Of a stretch of DNA of 64,000 nt, positions 28,261 to 36,778 are shown in pieces (position 1 is the first letter of the stretch; each line of letters starts with the position of its first letter). Made by a program: the position numbers and the translations under genes. Under the pieces are notes generated by a model, which saw only the letters and a list, made by a program, of their open reading frames with translations, searched no databases and was not told the DNA's origin. The DNA comes from Armatimonadota bacterium (lineage in GTDB: Bacteria; Armatimonadota; UBA5829; DTJY01), in contig JANYKG010000042.1 in NCBI GenBank assembly GCA_025358205.1, positions 1 to 64,000 on the forward strand. Reading direction: 5' to 3'.

Positions 28261-29190
28261 TCACAGCCTGTTCACGTTCACCTGATCCAGTAACTCCACT
28301 ATTCGGTCATGCCGACCTATCTCAGCGCCATTGGTCATGGCCGTCGCTGCACCCGCAGCCGAACCCCATTTAAGCGCCTCGGCCAATGTGCCGCAGTTGG
28401 CGATGGTGTGGGCTATTCCCGCTACCATGGAATCGCCTGAGCCGATGGTGCTGACTACCTCAACCTTGGGTGGAACCGCATGCCATATGTCCTGGCCCAG
28501 GCCCGCAACCGCGCCGTCCGCGCCCATGGAGATCACTACTAGTTGGACGCCGGTTTCCATCAAAGTGTTCACGGCTTTCACCGCATCGTCCAGTGACTTG
28601 ATCTCCACGCCTATCAGACGCTTGACCTCGTCTCTGTTCGGCTTAATCATGTACGGCTCGGCTTCCATTCCAAGACGCATCGGCTCGCCGTCTGCATCCA
28701 GAATCGCCTGCGCGCCCTCTGCCTGCGCCAGTCCGACCAGCGTGCAGTAGATATCACTCGGCAGACCGGGCGGGAGGCTGCCGCCGAAGATGACCATAGA
28801 CGATTTCGAGGCGGCCACGCGCACCTTGCCGTACAACTCGGTCAACTCCGCATCGGTGACAGCAGGCCCGGCTTCGTCCAACATGGTCGGTGGCGAGCCG
28901 GATGCTTCCTGGATGCCGATGTTCATGCGGGTTTCGTGCGTTACATGAACAAAGTCCGTCTCAATCCCCTCGTGACCAAGTTCGTGCGCGATGAACCTGC
29001 CGATCTTGCCGCCGACAAACCCCAGGCACATGGTATCGCTGCCCAGTTCCCTGAGCACGCGAGAGGCGTTGATTCCCTTTCCGCCGATATCGGTCTCGAC
29101 CTTCACGATGCGGTTGGTATCGTTCGGCCGGAGCTTGTCAAGATAGACGCTCCTGTCCAACGCGGGATTGAGAGTGACTGTTGCGATCAT
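28261..29190 (-). CDS. PfkB-family sugar kinase, 1-phosphofructokinase / tagatose-6-phosphate kinase type
   Basis: A 309-residue cytoplasmic kinase of the ribokinase superfamily. It opens MIATVTLNPALDRSVYLD, the FruK/LacC N-terminus. GGKGINASRVLRELG is the first PfkB signature, and STIGSGDSMVAGIAHT is the second, with the catalytic Asp in GSGDS. The reaction is ATP-dependent phosphorylation of fructose 1-phosphate or tagatose 6-phosphate to the bisphosphate. It lies immediately downstream of a class II aldolase on the same strand, which would cleave that product. No PTS genes are present nearby. A terminator sits between the two genes. Confidence 0.9.
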   Translation of the reverse strand: MIATVTLNPALDRSVYLDKLRPNDTNRIVKVETDIGGKGINASRVLRELGSDTMCLGFVGGKIGRFIAHELGHEGIETDFVHVTHETRMNIGIQEASGSPPTMLDEAGPAVTDAELTELYGKVRVAASKSSMVIFGGSLPPGLPSDIYCTLVGLAQAEGAQAILDADGEPMRLGMEAEPYMIKPNRDEVKRLIGVEIKSLDDAVKAVNTLMETGVQLVVISMGADGAVAGLGQDIWHAVPPKVEVVSTIGSGDSMVAGIAHTIANCGTLAEALKWGSAAGAATAMTNGAEIGRHDRIVELLDQVNVNRL

Positions 29191-29202
29191 GAGAATACCT
29201 CA

Positions 29203-29328
29203 GGTGTTAGGTGGTTGGTGGTAGGTGTTAGTCCAATTCTCGTACTCTTACTCCTACTCGTACTTGTACTCGAAAACCTTTGGTGCAGCGCCAGTTCTCC
29301 GTAATGCGTATACCGTATTTCGTATCCG
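29203..29328. repeat. Three array families in series: GTTAGGTGGTTGG, TACTCN and CGTATNC
   Basis: Upstream of the kinase gene lie GTGGTTGGTG-type repeats (29203-29231), TACTCN hexamers (29240-29272) and CGTATAC/CGTATTT-type heptamers (29299-29328). They occupy most of the gap to the aldolase terminator. Confidence 0.55.
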
Positions 29329-29384
29329 GACTCCCCTACGCACTACTGCTCACGGGCGCTCTACGGTACCCGTGCCGGAATAAC

Positions 29385-29416
29385 AGAAGGGCGGCCTCGG
29401 AAAACCGAAACCGCCC
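29385..29416 (-). terminator. Rho-independent-like terminator after the aldolase gene
   Basis: On the minus strand a 12-bp stem with two G-T pairs (29405-29416 with 29389-29400) and an AAAA/TTTT loop is followed by a T-containing stretch (TTCTGTTATT). It begins 24 bases after the aldolase stop. Confidence 0.7.
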
Positions 29417-29440
29417 CAGCTTATACCATTCGATGTTGAT

Positions 29441-30391
29441 TTACTTCTTCAGTGCGGCGCGGACCGTCTCAAGCTGGCCGGCTGAGCCGAGCAGCACGTT
29501 GCGGCTGGCGATGAACTTCGCGTACTCTTCCATGAAGATCTTGCCGACCGGGCGGAAGTCGAACTTGTCCGGTTGGTCACGGAAGAACTCGCGGTGTACG
29601 CGGGTCCAGACCAGGCGGCCGTCGGTGTCAATGTTGATTTTGCAGACGCCAAGCAGGGCTGCCGGCAGGTACTGTGTCACGTCCACGCCCTTCGCGCCCT
29701 TCAGTGCGCCGCCCGCTGCGTTGATGCGCTCGACCTCTTCCTGCGGGACCGAGGATGAGCCGTGCAGTACCAGCGGGAAGCCCGGGACCAACTCCTGGAT
29801 CGCTTTCACGATCTCGAAGTGCAGGCCCTGGGAGCCGGAGAACTTGAATGCGCCGTGGCTTGTGCCGATCGCGCATGCCAGGCTGTCGCAGCCGGAACGC
29901 TTGATGAAATCGGCGGCCTGTGCCGGGTCGGTCAGGTGAGCCTGATCTTCGGATACGCTGACGTGCTCTTCCACACCGCCCAGCTGTCCGAGTTCTGCCT
30001 CAACGCTGATGCCCTTTGCATGGGCACGGTCAGCCACTCTCTTGGTGGCCGCGATGTTCTCCTCGAACGACTCATGGCTGGCGTCGATCATGACCGAGCT
30101 GTAGAAGCCGGAATCAATGCAGTCGTAGCAGGTCTGCTCGTCGCCGTGGTCCAGATGCACTGCGAAGATGGCATCCGGGAAAATCTGGTCGGCGGCACGG
30201 ATCATGCCTTCGAGCATAAGCTTGTTGGTGTACTTGCGCGCTCCGCTGGAAATCTGGATGATGAACGGAGCCTTGGAGTCCAGGCAGCCCTGGAACAGAC
30301 CCATAGTCTGCTCGGCGTTGTTGATATTGTAGGCGCCGAGGGCGTACTTGCCGTATGCCTGCTCAAACAGTTCTTTTGCTGTAACGATCAT
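29441..30391 (-). CDS. fba: Class II fructose-bisphosphate aldolase
   Basis: A 316-residue zinc-dependent aldolase that reversibly splits fructose or tagatose 1,6-bisphosphate into triose phosphates. HLDHGD at 79-84 holds the catalytic Asp and a zinc His. VEAELGQLGGVE, CAIGTSHGAFKF and VLHGSSSVP supply the other zinc ligands and the phosphate loop. NIDTDGRLVWT is conserved. AAGGAGACATTCA precedes the ATG. It precedes the PfkB kinase gene and has its own promoter and terminator, so it may also serve central glycolysis. Confidence 0.95.
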   Translation of the reverse strand: MIVTAKELFEQAYGKYALGAYNINNAEQTMGLFQGCLDSKAPFIIQISSGARKYTNKLMLEGMIRAADQIFPDAIFAVHLDHGDEQTCYDCIDSGFYSSVMIDASHESFEENIAATKRVADRAHAKGISVEAELGQLGGVEEHVSVSEDQAHLTDPAQAADFIKRSGCDSLACAIGTSHGAFKFSGSQGLHFEIVKAIQELVPGFPLVLHGSSSVPQEEVERINAAGGALKGAKGVDVTQYLPAALLGVCKINIDTDGRLVWTRVHREFFRDQPDKFDFRPVGKIFMEEYAKFIASRNVLLGSAGQLETVRAALKK

Positions 30392-30474
30392 TGAATGTCT
30401 CCTTGCCTTATGGTATGCCGTGAACGGCCCCGGTTAGTGAAATATCCGGTGCATGCATTTTACTCACGCTAACT

Positions 30475-30504
30475 ATTATACCCGTAACGCGCACGGCAAG
30501 TCAA
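30475..30504 (-). promoter_or_regulatory. Strong sigma-70-type promoter for fba
   Basis: Minus-strand TTGACT (30499-30504) and a perfect TATAAT (30475-30480) with an 18-base spacer, about 85 bases before the fba ATG. Confidence 0.72.
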
Positions 30505-30515
30505 AAACCGCGCAC

Positions 30516-30595
30516 GAGTGATATGTGATACGTGAACCGCCGCCGGAGGCCGCGCGGTCTCCATAAACAGTTCACTCATCACTCGTCACTCCTCA
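30516..30595. repeat. Inverted pair of CACTCATCACTCG arrays ending on a stop codon
   Basis: Arm 30516-30537 and arm 30570-30593 are imperfect reverse complements of CACTCAT-type heptamers. A GC-rich core (about 30538-30560) lies between them. The right arm merges with the TGA stop of the DUF5916 gene (30593-30595). Confidence 0.55.
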
Positions 30596-32587
30596 GATTG
30601 GTCTTATCAGCTTCAGAAGGATCGCGTTCTTCGTCTCGTCGGAGTTCGGATCGCCGTAGACCAGGTAGGCGTCCATGCCGGCTCGCACACGCTGACGGTA
30701 CGCCATGTAGAGGTTCGCCTTGCCTTCTCGCCAGATAACGCGGCCGAGCAGCCCCTTCTCCGGGCTGATGTCGTAAGTCACGCCGAGGATGGTCTGACGG
30801 TTCGTCCCCGCGTATGGGCTAGGAGCGCTGATCTGCGAATACTCCGTGTAGACCTGCGCGCTCAGATGATCCGACAGGCGCAAGCCCTGGTTGAGCTGGT
30901 AGTACCGATAGCTGCCACCAACCCGCCTACCGACATTCAGCGAAATTCCGCCCGCGCGATAGAGGTCGTTCGATCCCCAGCCGTACTCCACCGTGCCGTA
31001 ATTGTCGTGAAACTGCAACCGGTGATAGTTGTTGTGGCGGAGAAACAGATACTGGCCGTTGCGCCAGTTCAGGTTGAATGAAGGCTCGACCGTGTTCCAG
31101 TACGGCTCACCATTCAGCACTTGATCGGCATCCTGAAGCCACAGGCCCCAACCCCGAAAGCTGACTTTGCCCTTCTGCGGCGAATCCCACCACTCCAGCT
31201 TAGTGCCCCATGATTCAAAGTTGTGGTCTGATGAGACTCCCAGATATGGTATGAAATCGCTGTCCCTGTCCTGCCGCTCCAGCAGCACAGCAAGTTTTCG
31301 CGGTCCGTTGTTCGTGCCTATGGTCCACCGGCTGTAATCGCCGTGACCAGCCGTGCCGTCGTTGTCCGTGTTCATGTACGTATAGTGGAAATCCGTCGAG
31401 CTGGTCGGGCCGTGACGCCACTTGTAGTCGGCGCTTGACCAGGTAGAGAGGTAGTCGGCGCCTTCGACCTGGCTCAGGACGCCGCCGGTCCAGATGGAGA
31501 AATCCTTCTGAGCGCCGAACTGCCGAGTGAGTTCCAGAACGCTGTTCGACTCATGCCCGAAGTTGTTCGCGTTCATGAACCCGGCCTGGTAATCGCCCAC
31601 CATGCCGACGAGCTTTGCCCCCGCGTCGAAGTCTCTAATTCGCCGCGTGTAGTAGATTCCGGAGCCGGGGAAGTACTGCTTGCCCTCACGGAAGAAGAGC
31701 CTGTTGTCGCCGAGCGCGCGCTCGTTGTACGTGAAGTCCACGCTGTCCACTTCCTGCTCCACATCGCGGAAATATGGGTTGACCGTCAGCAGGCCCGTCA
31801 GACTTGGGGTGAGTGCGTACTTCACGTCCGCGCCCGCCCTGACCGACGAGTCGCCCGAGCCGGCGCCCGCGAGCGCGTACAGCAGCGTAACAGGCTTCGG
31901 ATGCATAGATGGCGGCTGCACGCCTTCCCACAGGTAGAATCTTGTCAGGTCTACCGTCTTGCCCAGGTTGGGCGCCACCCAGTCCTGCTGCAGACGAGGA
32001 TGCCATCGGTCAAATGCGACGCTGATCCTGGGGTTCTTCTCATCGTACTTCAGAATGGAGAACGGTATGCGCATTTCGACCGTGTAGCCGCCCGGGTTCC
32101 GCTTAGCCGCCGCGTCCCAGTCGCCGACCCACTCTGTCTTGCCTGTCTCGGACGACTGGACCTGATGCGTCTGCGTGCCGGCGGCATTGACCCGAAAGTA
32201 GCAGCCCGAGTCGTTTCGGAACTCGCTGAACATGTCCAGGTAGACGGTGACATTGTCATCCGAATGCAAGTTACCGCCGCGTTTCACCTGCTGGGCGGTG
32301 ATCTTGTCAGGTTGGGAATCCTTGCAGTCGAAGGCGACGTAGATGTACTTGGCGTCGTGAGCAATCCGAGCGGTGGTCTGCTCCTGTGGGGGAATGCCGC
32401 TGTCCAGATAGACAAATTCCGTAACTGGCTGCACGGACTGCCAGCACTCGTCCGAGAGATCGCCGTCGATCGTTGGCGGTTTGTCGAGCGTGACGGCCTT
32501 CAGCGTCGGCTGAGCGCCCATGCAGGCCCCGGCGGCCATCGCCAGGATAGCGATCAAAAGCAGATGTGGTAACGCGCGTGTAGACAT
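30593..32587 (-). CDS. DUF5916 protein with N-terminal CBM9-like domain, probable outer-membrane barrel
   Basis: A 664-residue exported protein. The signal peptide is residues 1-25 (ending CMGAQ; a Cys22 could be a lipobox but the context is weak). Residues 26-210 form a carbohydrate-binding family 9-like domain (PPTIDGDLSDECWQ, YIYVAFDCKD, NVTVYLDMF). The rest is a beta-strand-rich DUF5916 region rich in aromatic and polar alternation (for example YRYYQLNQGLRLSDHLSAQVYTEYSQ), as in outer-membrane barrels. Function is unknown; a role in glycan binding or uptake is inferred. It suggests a diderm envelope. GAGGG lies about 11 bases before the ATG. Confidence 0.85.
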   Translation of the reverse strand: MSTRALPHLLLIAILAMAAGACMGAQPTLKAVTLDKPPTIDGDLSDECWQSVQPVTEFVYLDSGIPPQEQTTARIAHDAKYIYVAFDCKDSQPDKITAQQVKRGGNLHSDDNVTVYLDMFSEFRNDSGCYFRVNAAGTQTHQVQSSETGKTEWVGDWDAAAKRNPGGYTVEMRIPFSILKYDEKNPRISVAFDRWHPRLQQDWVAPNLGKTVDLTRFYLWEGVQPPSMHPKPVTLLYALAGAGSGDSSVRAGADVKYALTPSLTGLLTVNPYFRDVEQEVDSVDFTYNERALGDNRLFFREGKQYFPGSGIYYTRRIRDFDAGAKLVGMVGDYQAGFMNANNFGHESNSVLELTRQFGAQKDFSIWTGGVLSQVEGADYLSTWSSADYKWRHGPTSSTDFHYTYMNTDNDGTAGHGDYSRWTIGTNNGPRKLAVLLERQDRDSDFIPYLGVSSDHNFESWGTKLEWWDSPQKGKVSFRGWGLWLQDADQVLNGEPYWNTVEPSFNLNWRNGQYLFLRHNNYHRLQFHDNYGTVEYGWGSNDLYRAGGISLNVGRRVGGSYRYYQLNQGLRLSDHLSAQVYTEYSQISAPSPYAGTNRQTILGVTYDISPEKGLLGRVIWREGKANLYMAYRQRVRAGMDAYLVYGDPNSDETKNAILLKLIRPI

Positions 32588-32735
32588 GTGGTGTATTGCC
32601 CTCTAAGATTGTTCGGCTACCCGACGGCCTATTCCTTCGGCACTGCCTTTGCTTTATAGACTAGACGGCAGCCGTTGAGCGGGGGTTGGGAGGAAATCGA
32701 GATACACTTGCCTGTCTGATTGGTTACAGCGTGGG

Positions 32736-33335
32736 TCAGGGCGCTGGCGGACTGGGTCCCCAATTGAGTTCCCAGACCTTGGACGGCTGAACAGCCTCAA
32801 CTGTGCCGTCCAGGAACAAGACAATGTGTTTGTCACCGTGACGAGGCGTCTTCGGGAAAAGCTCAGGTCCGCCGACCCTGTTTTTCCCAGGCACACAGTC
32901 GAAGAACAAGACTACATGGTCGCTCGAACCGAGATCACTGCGCTTGTGGTTTCTGAGTCTGACATTCATGGCATATGAAGGGATTCGACCCTCCGTGCGT
33001 GGACATACAAGTACTCCACGTTCAATTACGTACTCCGGGTACAGATCATCATACCAAGTGCCTGCCGGAGGGAAATGCCCTTTGTGGTCTAGGCAGTACT
33101 GCATGGTTGCGGTGTAGAGCTGCATCAGGTTGTTGCTGCACCGAGGAGGATAATGGCAGCCGTGGGGGCTGGGACCAACCGGAAACACCATTCCGATGAG
33201 CACGGCTATAGCCGGTATCAGCCACAATAACGTCCACCAAGGCACCTTGCGCCTACGACGAGTGGTGTTGACATGCCTATGGTCCGCCTCATCCTCCGGC
33301 CATCGGTTCTTCGGAATGTGCCGATTATTTCTCAT
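32736..33335 (-). CDS. Membrane-anchored protein with DUF1559-like/pseudopilin-like C-terminal segment
   Basis: A 199-residue protein with one helix near residues 33-53 (VPWWTLLWLIPAIAVLIGMVF) after an Arg-rich N-terminus. It has CSNNLMQLYTATMQYCLDHKGHFPPA, VLVCPRTEGRIPSYAMN and GGPELFPKTPRHGDKHIVLFLDG, which parallel the genes at 40934 and 41886 and the H-x9-DG box of DUF1559 pseudopilin-like proteins. The usual prepilin cleavage motif is absent. The ATG at 33335 is chosen because AAGGAG sits 7 bases upstream; ATG-like starts further up lack one. Role unknown. Confidence 0.75.
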   Translation of the reverse strand: MRNNRHIPKNRWPEDEADHRHVNTTRRRRKVPWWTLLWLIPAIAVLIGMVFPVGPSPHGCHYPPRCSNNLMQLYTATMQYCLDHKGHFPPAGTWYDDLYPEYVIERGVLVCPRTEGRIPSYAMNVRLRNHKRSDLGSSDHVVLFFDCVPGKNRVGGPELFPKTPRHGDKHIVLFLDGTVEAVQPSKVWELNWGPSPPAP

Positions 33336-33468
33336 GTCCGCGCTCCTTCCGAGTCCCATGCACGGTAGCCCTCATTCTACCTGTATGACGAGATCAGACG
33401 CGGAAAAGATTCATCGGCCAAGAGAATTGTCTCATGATCGGTGTGGAGACTATCGTTGTCCGGTCCCG

Positions 33469-33534
33469 AGGATTCGGTGTTGGGCGTTGAGGGTTGAACG
33501 TTGGACGTTCGCAACCATCCGCCATTCCCCATCA
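33469..33534. repeat. GTTGGGCGTTGAGGG-type array running into the nuoE-like stop
   Basis: Heptamers of the GTTGRRCGTTG family (33469-33510) are followed by CCATYCC-type units that end in the TGA stop of the NuoE-like gene (33532-33534). Confidence 0.5.
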
Positions 33535-34035
33535 TTTCTCCACGTGGTATTTCTCCAGGATATCGGGGATCTGGTCTGGGGTCAGGCGGCCGTAGACATC
33601 GTCGCCAATCGTGAGCACGGGGGCCAGTCCGCACGCGCCGATGCAGCGGGTTTCCAGCAGCGTGAACAAACCGTCCTCGGTCGTCTCGCCGGTGCGTATG
33701 CCGATCTGCTGCTTGATGGTGTCCAGAATCGCGGGCGCCCCTTTCACGTAGCAGGCGGTTCCCATGCAGACGGAAATCGGGTACTTGCCGCGCGGAATGA
33801 GCGTGAAGTGCGAGTAGAAGGTCGCCACACCGTAGACGTAGGCGGTCGGCACCTGCATCTTGTCGGCCACGAAATCCATCACCTCGGTCGGCAGATAGCC
33901 GAACAGCTCCTGCGCCCGGTGCAGCACGGGGATCAGCGCGCCCTGAGCCTCCACCGGATCGGGATGCGCTTCTATAAAGGCGGACAGCTCCGTCAGTTTT
34001 TCAGATTCGGTCAGTTTGCATTCGGTACAAGACAT
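33532..34035 (-). CDS. hydC: NuoE-like [2Fe-2S] subunit of an electron-bifurcating hydrogenase
   Basis: A 167-residue thioredoxin-fold ferredoxin, equivalent to HydC / NuoE (PF01257). The ISVCMGTACYVKGAPAIL and ETRCIGACGLAPVLTIGDDVYGRL segments hold the four cluster Cys (CMGTAC and CIGAC). The N-terminal helical part (ALIPVLHRAQELFGYLP and VYGVATFYSHF) is typical. It passes electrons with the NuoF-like flavoprotein. GGAG lies 6 bases before the ATG at 34035; a start four codons upstream is less likely. It is the last gene of the operon, after HydA. Confidence 0.93.
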   Translation of the reverse strand: MSCTECKLTESEKLTELSAFIEAHPDPVEAQGALIPVLHRAQELFGYLPTEVMDFVADKMQVPTAYVYGVATFYSHFTLIPRGKYPISVCMGTACYVKGAPAILDTIKQQIGIRTGETTEDGLFTLLETRCIGACGLAPVLTIGDDVYGRLTPDQIPDILEKYHVEK

Positions 34036-34046
34036 GGCGTACTCCA

Positions 34047-34202
34047 AATTCGAAATCCGAAATCCGAAATTCGAAACAACTCCAAAAGTGCGAATGGGAA
34101 AATGCCAAAACTCCAGACTAAGGCGCTTGTTTGGTGCATTTCCCTTTCACTGATTTGCCGGTTGTTTCGTGCTTCGTGCTTCGAATTTCGTGCTTTCCCT
34201 CA
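34047..34202. repeat. 155-base inverted-repeat gap between hydA and hydC
   Basis: The outer arms (34047-34081, GAAATCC-type heptamers, and 34164-34202, TTCGTGC-type heptamers) are imperfect reverse complements sharing GAAACAAC/GTTGTTTC. An inner pair (GGGAAAATGCCAAAAC with GTTTGGTGCATTTCCC) nests inside. The arms reach from the hydA stop to the hydC ribosome site, so the whole gap may fold as one stem. Confidence 0.6.
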
Positions 34203-35972
34203 CTAAGGTTTATTCTCTCTCCTCGATATTCCCACCGGCAGCCGGGACACCAGCTTCGTGTGAAGCAGCTTGTGCGACTTCTCTGAGAGCGGCGCCCCAA
34301 GGTACTCCCGGTAGAGCCGCTGCACCCATGGGTTCTCATACGACCTGCGAATCGTCTTGCTCCGGTCTTCGGAGCGCAGTGCGTCCGCGCGCTTCTTCAG
34401 GAGCTTCTCGTCCAGCGGTATCGAGCCGGTGGTGCGCGCATAAGGCTGGCCGCCGCCGCCGATGCACCCGCCGGGGCACCCCATGATCTCCACGAAATGA
34501 GCTTCTTCTTTCCCGTCACGTATGGACCGCAGCAGGGTGTGCGCGTTCTGCAGGCCGTGCGCCACCGCGAACTTGTAGTCCGTCCCGCCGATGTTGATCG
34601 TCTGCCGCTTCACCCATTCCATCGAGCGCAGTCCATCGAACTCGATGTCCACCAGCGTTTCACCGGTGATGAAGTAGTAGACCGACCGAAGTACGCTCTC
34701 AGCCAGCCCGCCGGTCCACCCGAAGATCGAGCCGCCGCCGGTGGAATCGCCCAGCGGATCATCGAACTCCTCGTCCGGCAGGTTCATGAAGTCAATGCCG
34801 TTGCTCTTGATCAGCCAGATCAGCTCCCGGGTGGTCATCACCGCATCCACAGCAGGCGTATTCTCGTCCAACCAGCACTGGTGTCGAGCGGCCTCGAACT
34901 TCTTGGCCGTGCAGCACATGGCACCCACGCTGTAGATATTTTCCTTGGGGATGCCGGCCTTCTCAGCGTAGTAGGTCTTGGCCAGCGAACCGAGAATGCT
35001 CATCGGCGACTTGGTGCTGGACAGGTTCGGCAGCATGTCGTGGTAGAAGTTCTCGGCGAACTTGATCCACGCCGAAGAGCAGGAGGTGATCAACGGGAAC
35101 GGCCCACCGGCCTTCACTCGCTCGATGAACTCCATGCCCTCTTCCATGATGTTCACGTCCGCGCCGACCTCGGTATCGAACACCGCGTCGAACCCAATCA
35201 GCCTGAGCGCCGAGACGATCTTCTTCTGCAGCGGGACACCCGGCTTGATGCCAAACCCCTCGCCGATGGCCGCGCGAACCGACGGCGCGAACTGCACCAC
35301 CACGTGCTTGTTCGGGTCGGCAAGCGCTCTCATAACGTTATGAACCGCGTCCTTCTCCAGGAACGCGGCGGTGGGACAGGCGTTGATGCACTGGCCGCAC
35401 GTGCTGCACACACTGTCGTTGAACGGCAGGTTGTACGCCGGCATGACGACGGTCTTGAACCCCCGGCTGTGGTACCCCAGGCAGTGGATGCCCTGCACCT
35501 CGCCGCAAATGCGCACGCACCGGTGGCACATAACGCACTTATCCGGTACGCGGATGACGCCCGGCGATGAATAGTCGTTCTCGTAATGCTTCCGTTCGCC
35601 CTCGAAAAATCGTTCGCGGACGCCGGTGGAGTAGGCCAGGTCCTGAAGCTCGCAGTTGCCGTCGCGCTCGCAGGTCTGGCAGTCGGTCGGGTGGTTGTCC
35701 AGCAGGAGTTCTACTATGTCGCGCCTGATCTCGCGAATTTCGGGCGTGATCGTACGGACGACCATGCCTTCCTCGACCGGGTAGGCGCACGAGGCCGGGA
35801 GACTCCGCATCCCCTCGACCTCCACGATGCACACCCGGCACGCACCCTCCACGCTCAACCGTGGATGGTAGCACAGGCGCGGCACCTTCACCCCGATCTT
35901 CTCCGCCGCGCTCATGATGGTGGTTCCTTCCGGCACACTGACCGGTTTTCCGTCTATCGTAAGGTTAATCAT
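34203..35972 (-). CDS. hydA: [FeFe]-hydrogenase catalytic subunit with altered H-cluster loop
   Basis: A 589-residue multi-cluster hydrogenase. The N-terminal [2Fe-2S] plant-ferredoxin domain has Cys34, Cys45, Cys48 and Cys62. A His/Cys [4Fe-4S] site (HPTDCQTCERDGNC) and two [4Fe-4S] motifs (CVMCHRCVRIC and CSTCGQCINACP) follow. In the H-cluster domain, L1 reads TSCSSAW at 296-302 where TSCCPxW is canonical. L2 reads MCCTAK at 352-357 where MPCxxK is canonical. L3 is EIMGCPGGCIGGGGQP, normal. A small-subunit-like tail ends the protein. With NuoE- and NuoF-like partners it would be a bifurcating or NAD(P)-linked hydrogenase in the cytoplasm. No maturases (HydE/F/G) are in the window. Confidence 0.93.
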   Translation of the reverse strand: MINLTIDGKPVSVPEGTTIMSAAEKIGVKVPRLCYHPRLSVEGACRVCIVEVEGMRSLPASCAYPVEEGMVVRTITPEIREIRRDIVELLLDNHPTDCQTCERDGNCELQDLAYSTGVRERFFEGERKHYENDYSSPGVIRVPDKCVMCHRCVRICGEVQGIHCLGYHSRGFKTVVMPAYNLPFNDSVCSTCGQCINACPTAAFLEKDAVHNVMRALADPNKHVVVQFAPSVRAAIGEGFGIKPGVPLQKKIVSALRLIGFDAVFDTEVGADVNIMEEGMEFIERVKAGGPFPLITSCSSAWIKFAENFYHDMLPNLSSTKSPMSILGSLAKTYYAEKAGIPKENIYSVGAMCCTAKKFEAARHQCWLDENTPAVDAVMTTRELIWLIKSNGIDFMNLPDEEFDDPLGDSTGGGSIFGWTGGLAESVLRSVYYFITGETLVDIEFDGLRSMEWVKRQTINIGGTDYKFAVAHGLQNAHTLLRSIRDGKEEAHFVEIMGCPGGCIGGGGQPYARTTGSIPLDEKLLKKRADALRSEDRSKTIRRSYENPWVQRLYREYLGAPLSEKSHKLLHTKLVSRLPVGISRRENKP

Positions 35973-35984
35973 GTAGACTCTAGC

Positions 35985-36018
35985 CTCTTACTCTTACTCC
36001 TACTCGTACTCTTACTCG
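35985..36018. repeat. TACTCN hexamer array overlapping the methyltransferase stop
   Basis: Five to six TACTC-based hexamers lie between hydA and the methyltransferase gene. The last Glu codon and TAA stop of the methyltransferase are formed by a GAGTAA unit of the array. Confidence 0.6.
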
Positions 36019-36770
36019 AATCTCCCCACATACACCTGCGTGTCATACTCAAACCGCACCCGTCCATCCCGCTCGTGCCGGGCAAACAGCTTCTCCAACT
36101 CCGCTATCATCGGCTCGTGGTTCGGATGACCCGGCTCCGGCGAGTATGACGACGAGAGCAGCCCTCCCTTGAGCGCCTCGTAGTCCTGCAAACGCCCGTG
36201 CTCGCAGGCCCGGAACTGATACACATTTGGTGAGAAGAACTCGGCGAACATCTCATCGGTGACATTCGTGCCGTCAACCTTGTCATAGTCAGGCGAAAAC
36301 GTGCGCGACAGCTCCTCATACTCGGCCAGGAACGGCATGTCTTTCCGGCGTCTGTTCCACATCAGCGCCACCCAGCCGCCCGGCTTCAAGATGCGCCGAA
36401 ACTCGACCTTGGCCCTCGCACGGTCGAACCAATGGAACGCCTGACCAGCAACCACCAACTCCACACTGCTGTCCGGCAGAGTCGTTTCCTCCGCCGTTCC
36501 GTCAACGCTCGTGAAGCCGGTATACTCCTTGAGACACGATTCGGCCGCCTCGCGCATCGGCTGATTCGGCTCTACCCCATAGGTCGGATTCCCGTTTGTC
36601 AGGAACAGCTCGGTCGAAATCCCTGTTCCCGAGCCAATGTCGGCAACGCGCCAATCCCGCATCAACCCGCACACCTCCCGCAGGATTTCTATCACCTCCC
36701 GCGGATAGTGCGGACGATATTTCACGTAGTTCTCAACGCGGCTCGAAAAACGTTTTGTTGGCTCAAGCAT
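36012..36770 (-). CDS. Class I SAM-dependent methyltransferase
   Basis: A 252-residue methyltransferase of the Methyltransf_11 type. Motif I is VADIGSGTGISTELFL (about 42-57). GVEPNQPMREAA binds the ribose, DSSVELVVAGQAFHWFD is the post-II region, and FRRILKPGGWVALMWNRR is motif III. The substrate is unknown; similar proteins act on small molecules. It is inserted in the hydrogenase operon on the same strand between hydA and the NuoF-like gene. Its stop codon lies in a TACTC array, which suggests that it came in as a unit with its flanks. Confidence 0.9.
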   Translation of the reverse strand: MLEPTKRFSSRVENYVKYRPHYPREVIEILREVCGLMRDWRVADIGSGTGISTELFLTNGNPTYGVEPNQPMREAAESCLKEYTGFTSVDGTAEETTLPDSSVELVVAGQAFHWFDRARAKVEFRRILKPGGWVALMWNRRRKDMPFLAEYEELSRTFSPDYDKVDGTNVTDEMFAEFFSPNVYQFRACEHGRLQDYEALKGGLLSSSYSPEPGHPNHEPMIAELEKLFARHERDGRVRFEYDTQVYVGRFE

Positions 36771-36778
36771 CAGACCAC

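Noticed and set aside
31553-32572. 339-codon plus-strand frame
   Set aside because: Antisense to the DUF5916 gene, whose signal peptide and domains are clear; no ribosome site.
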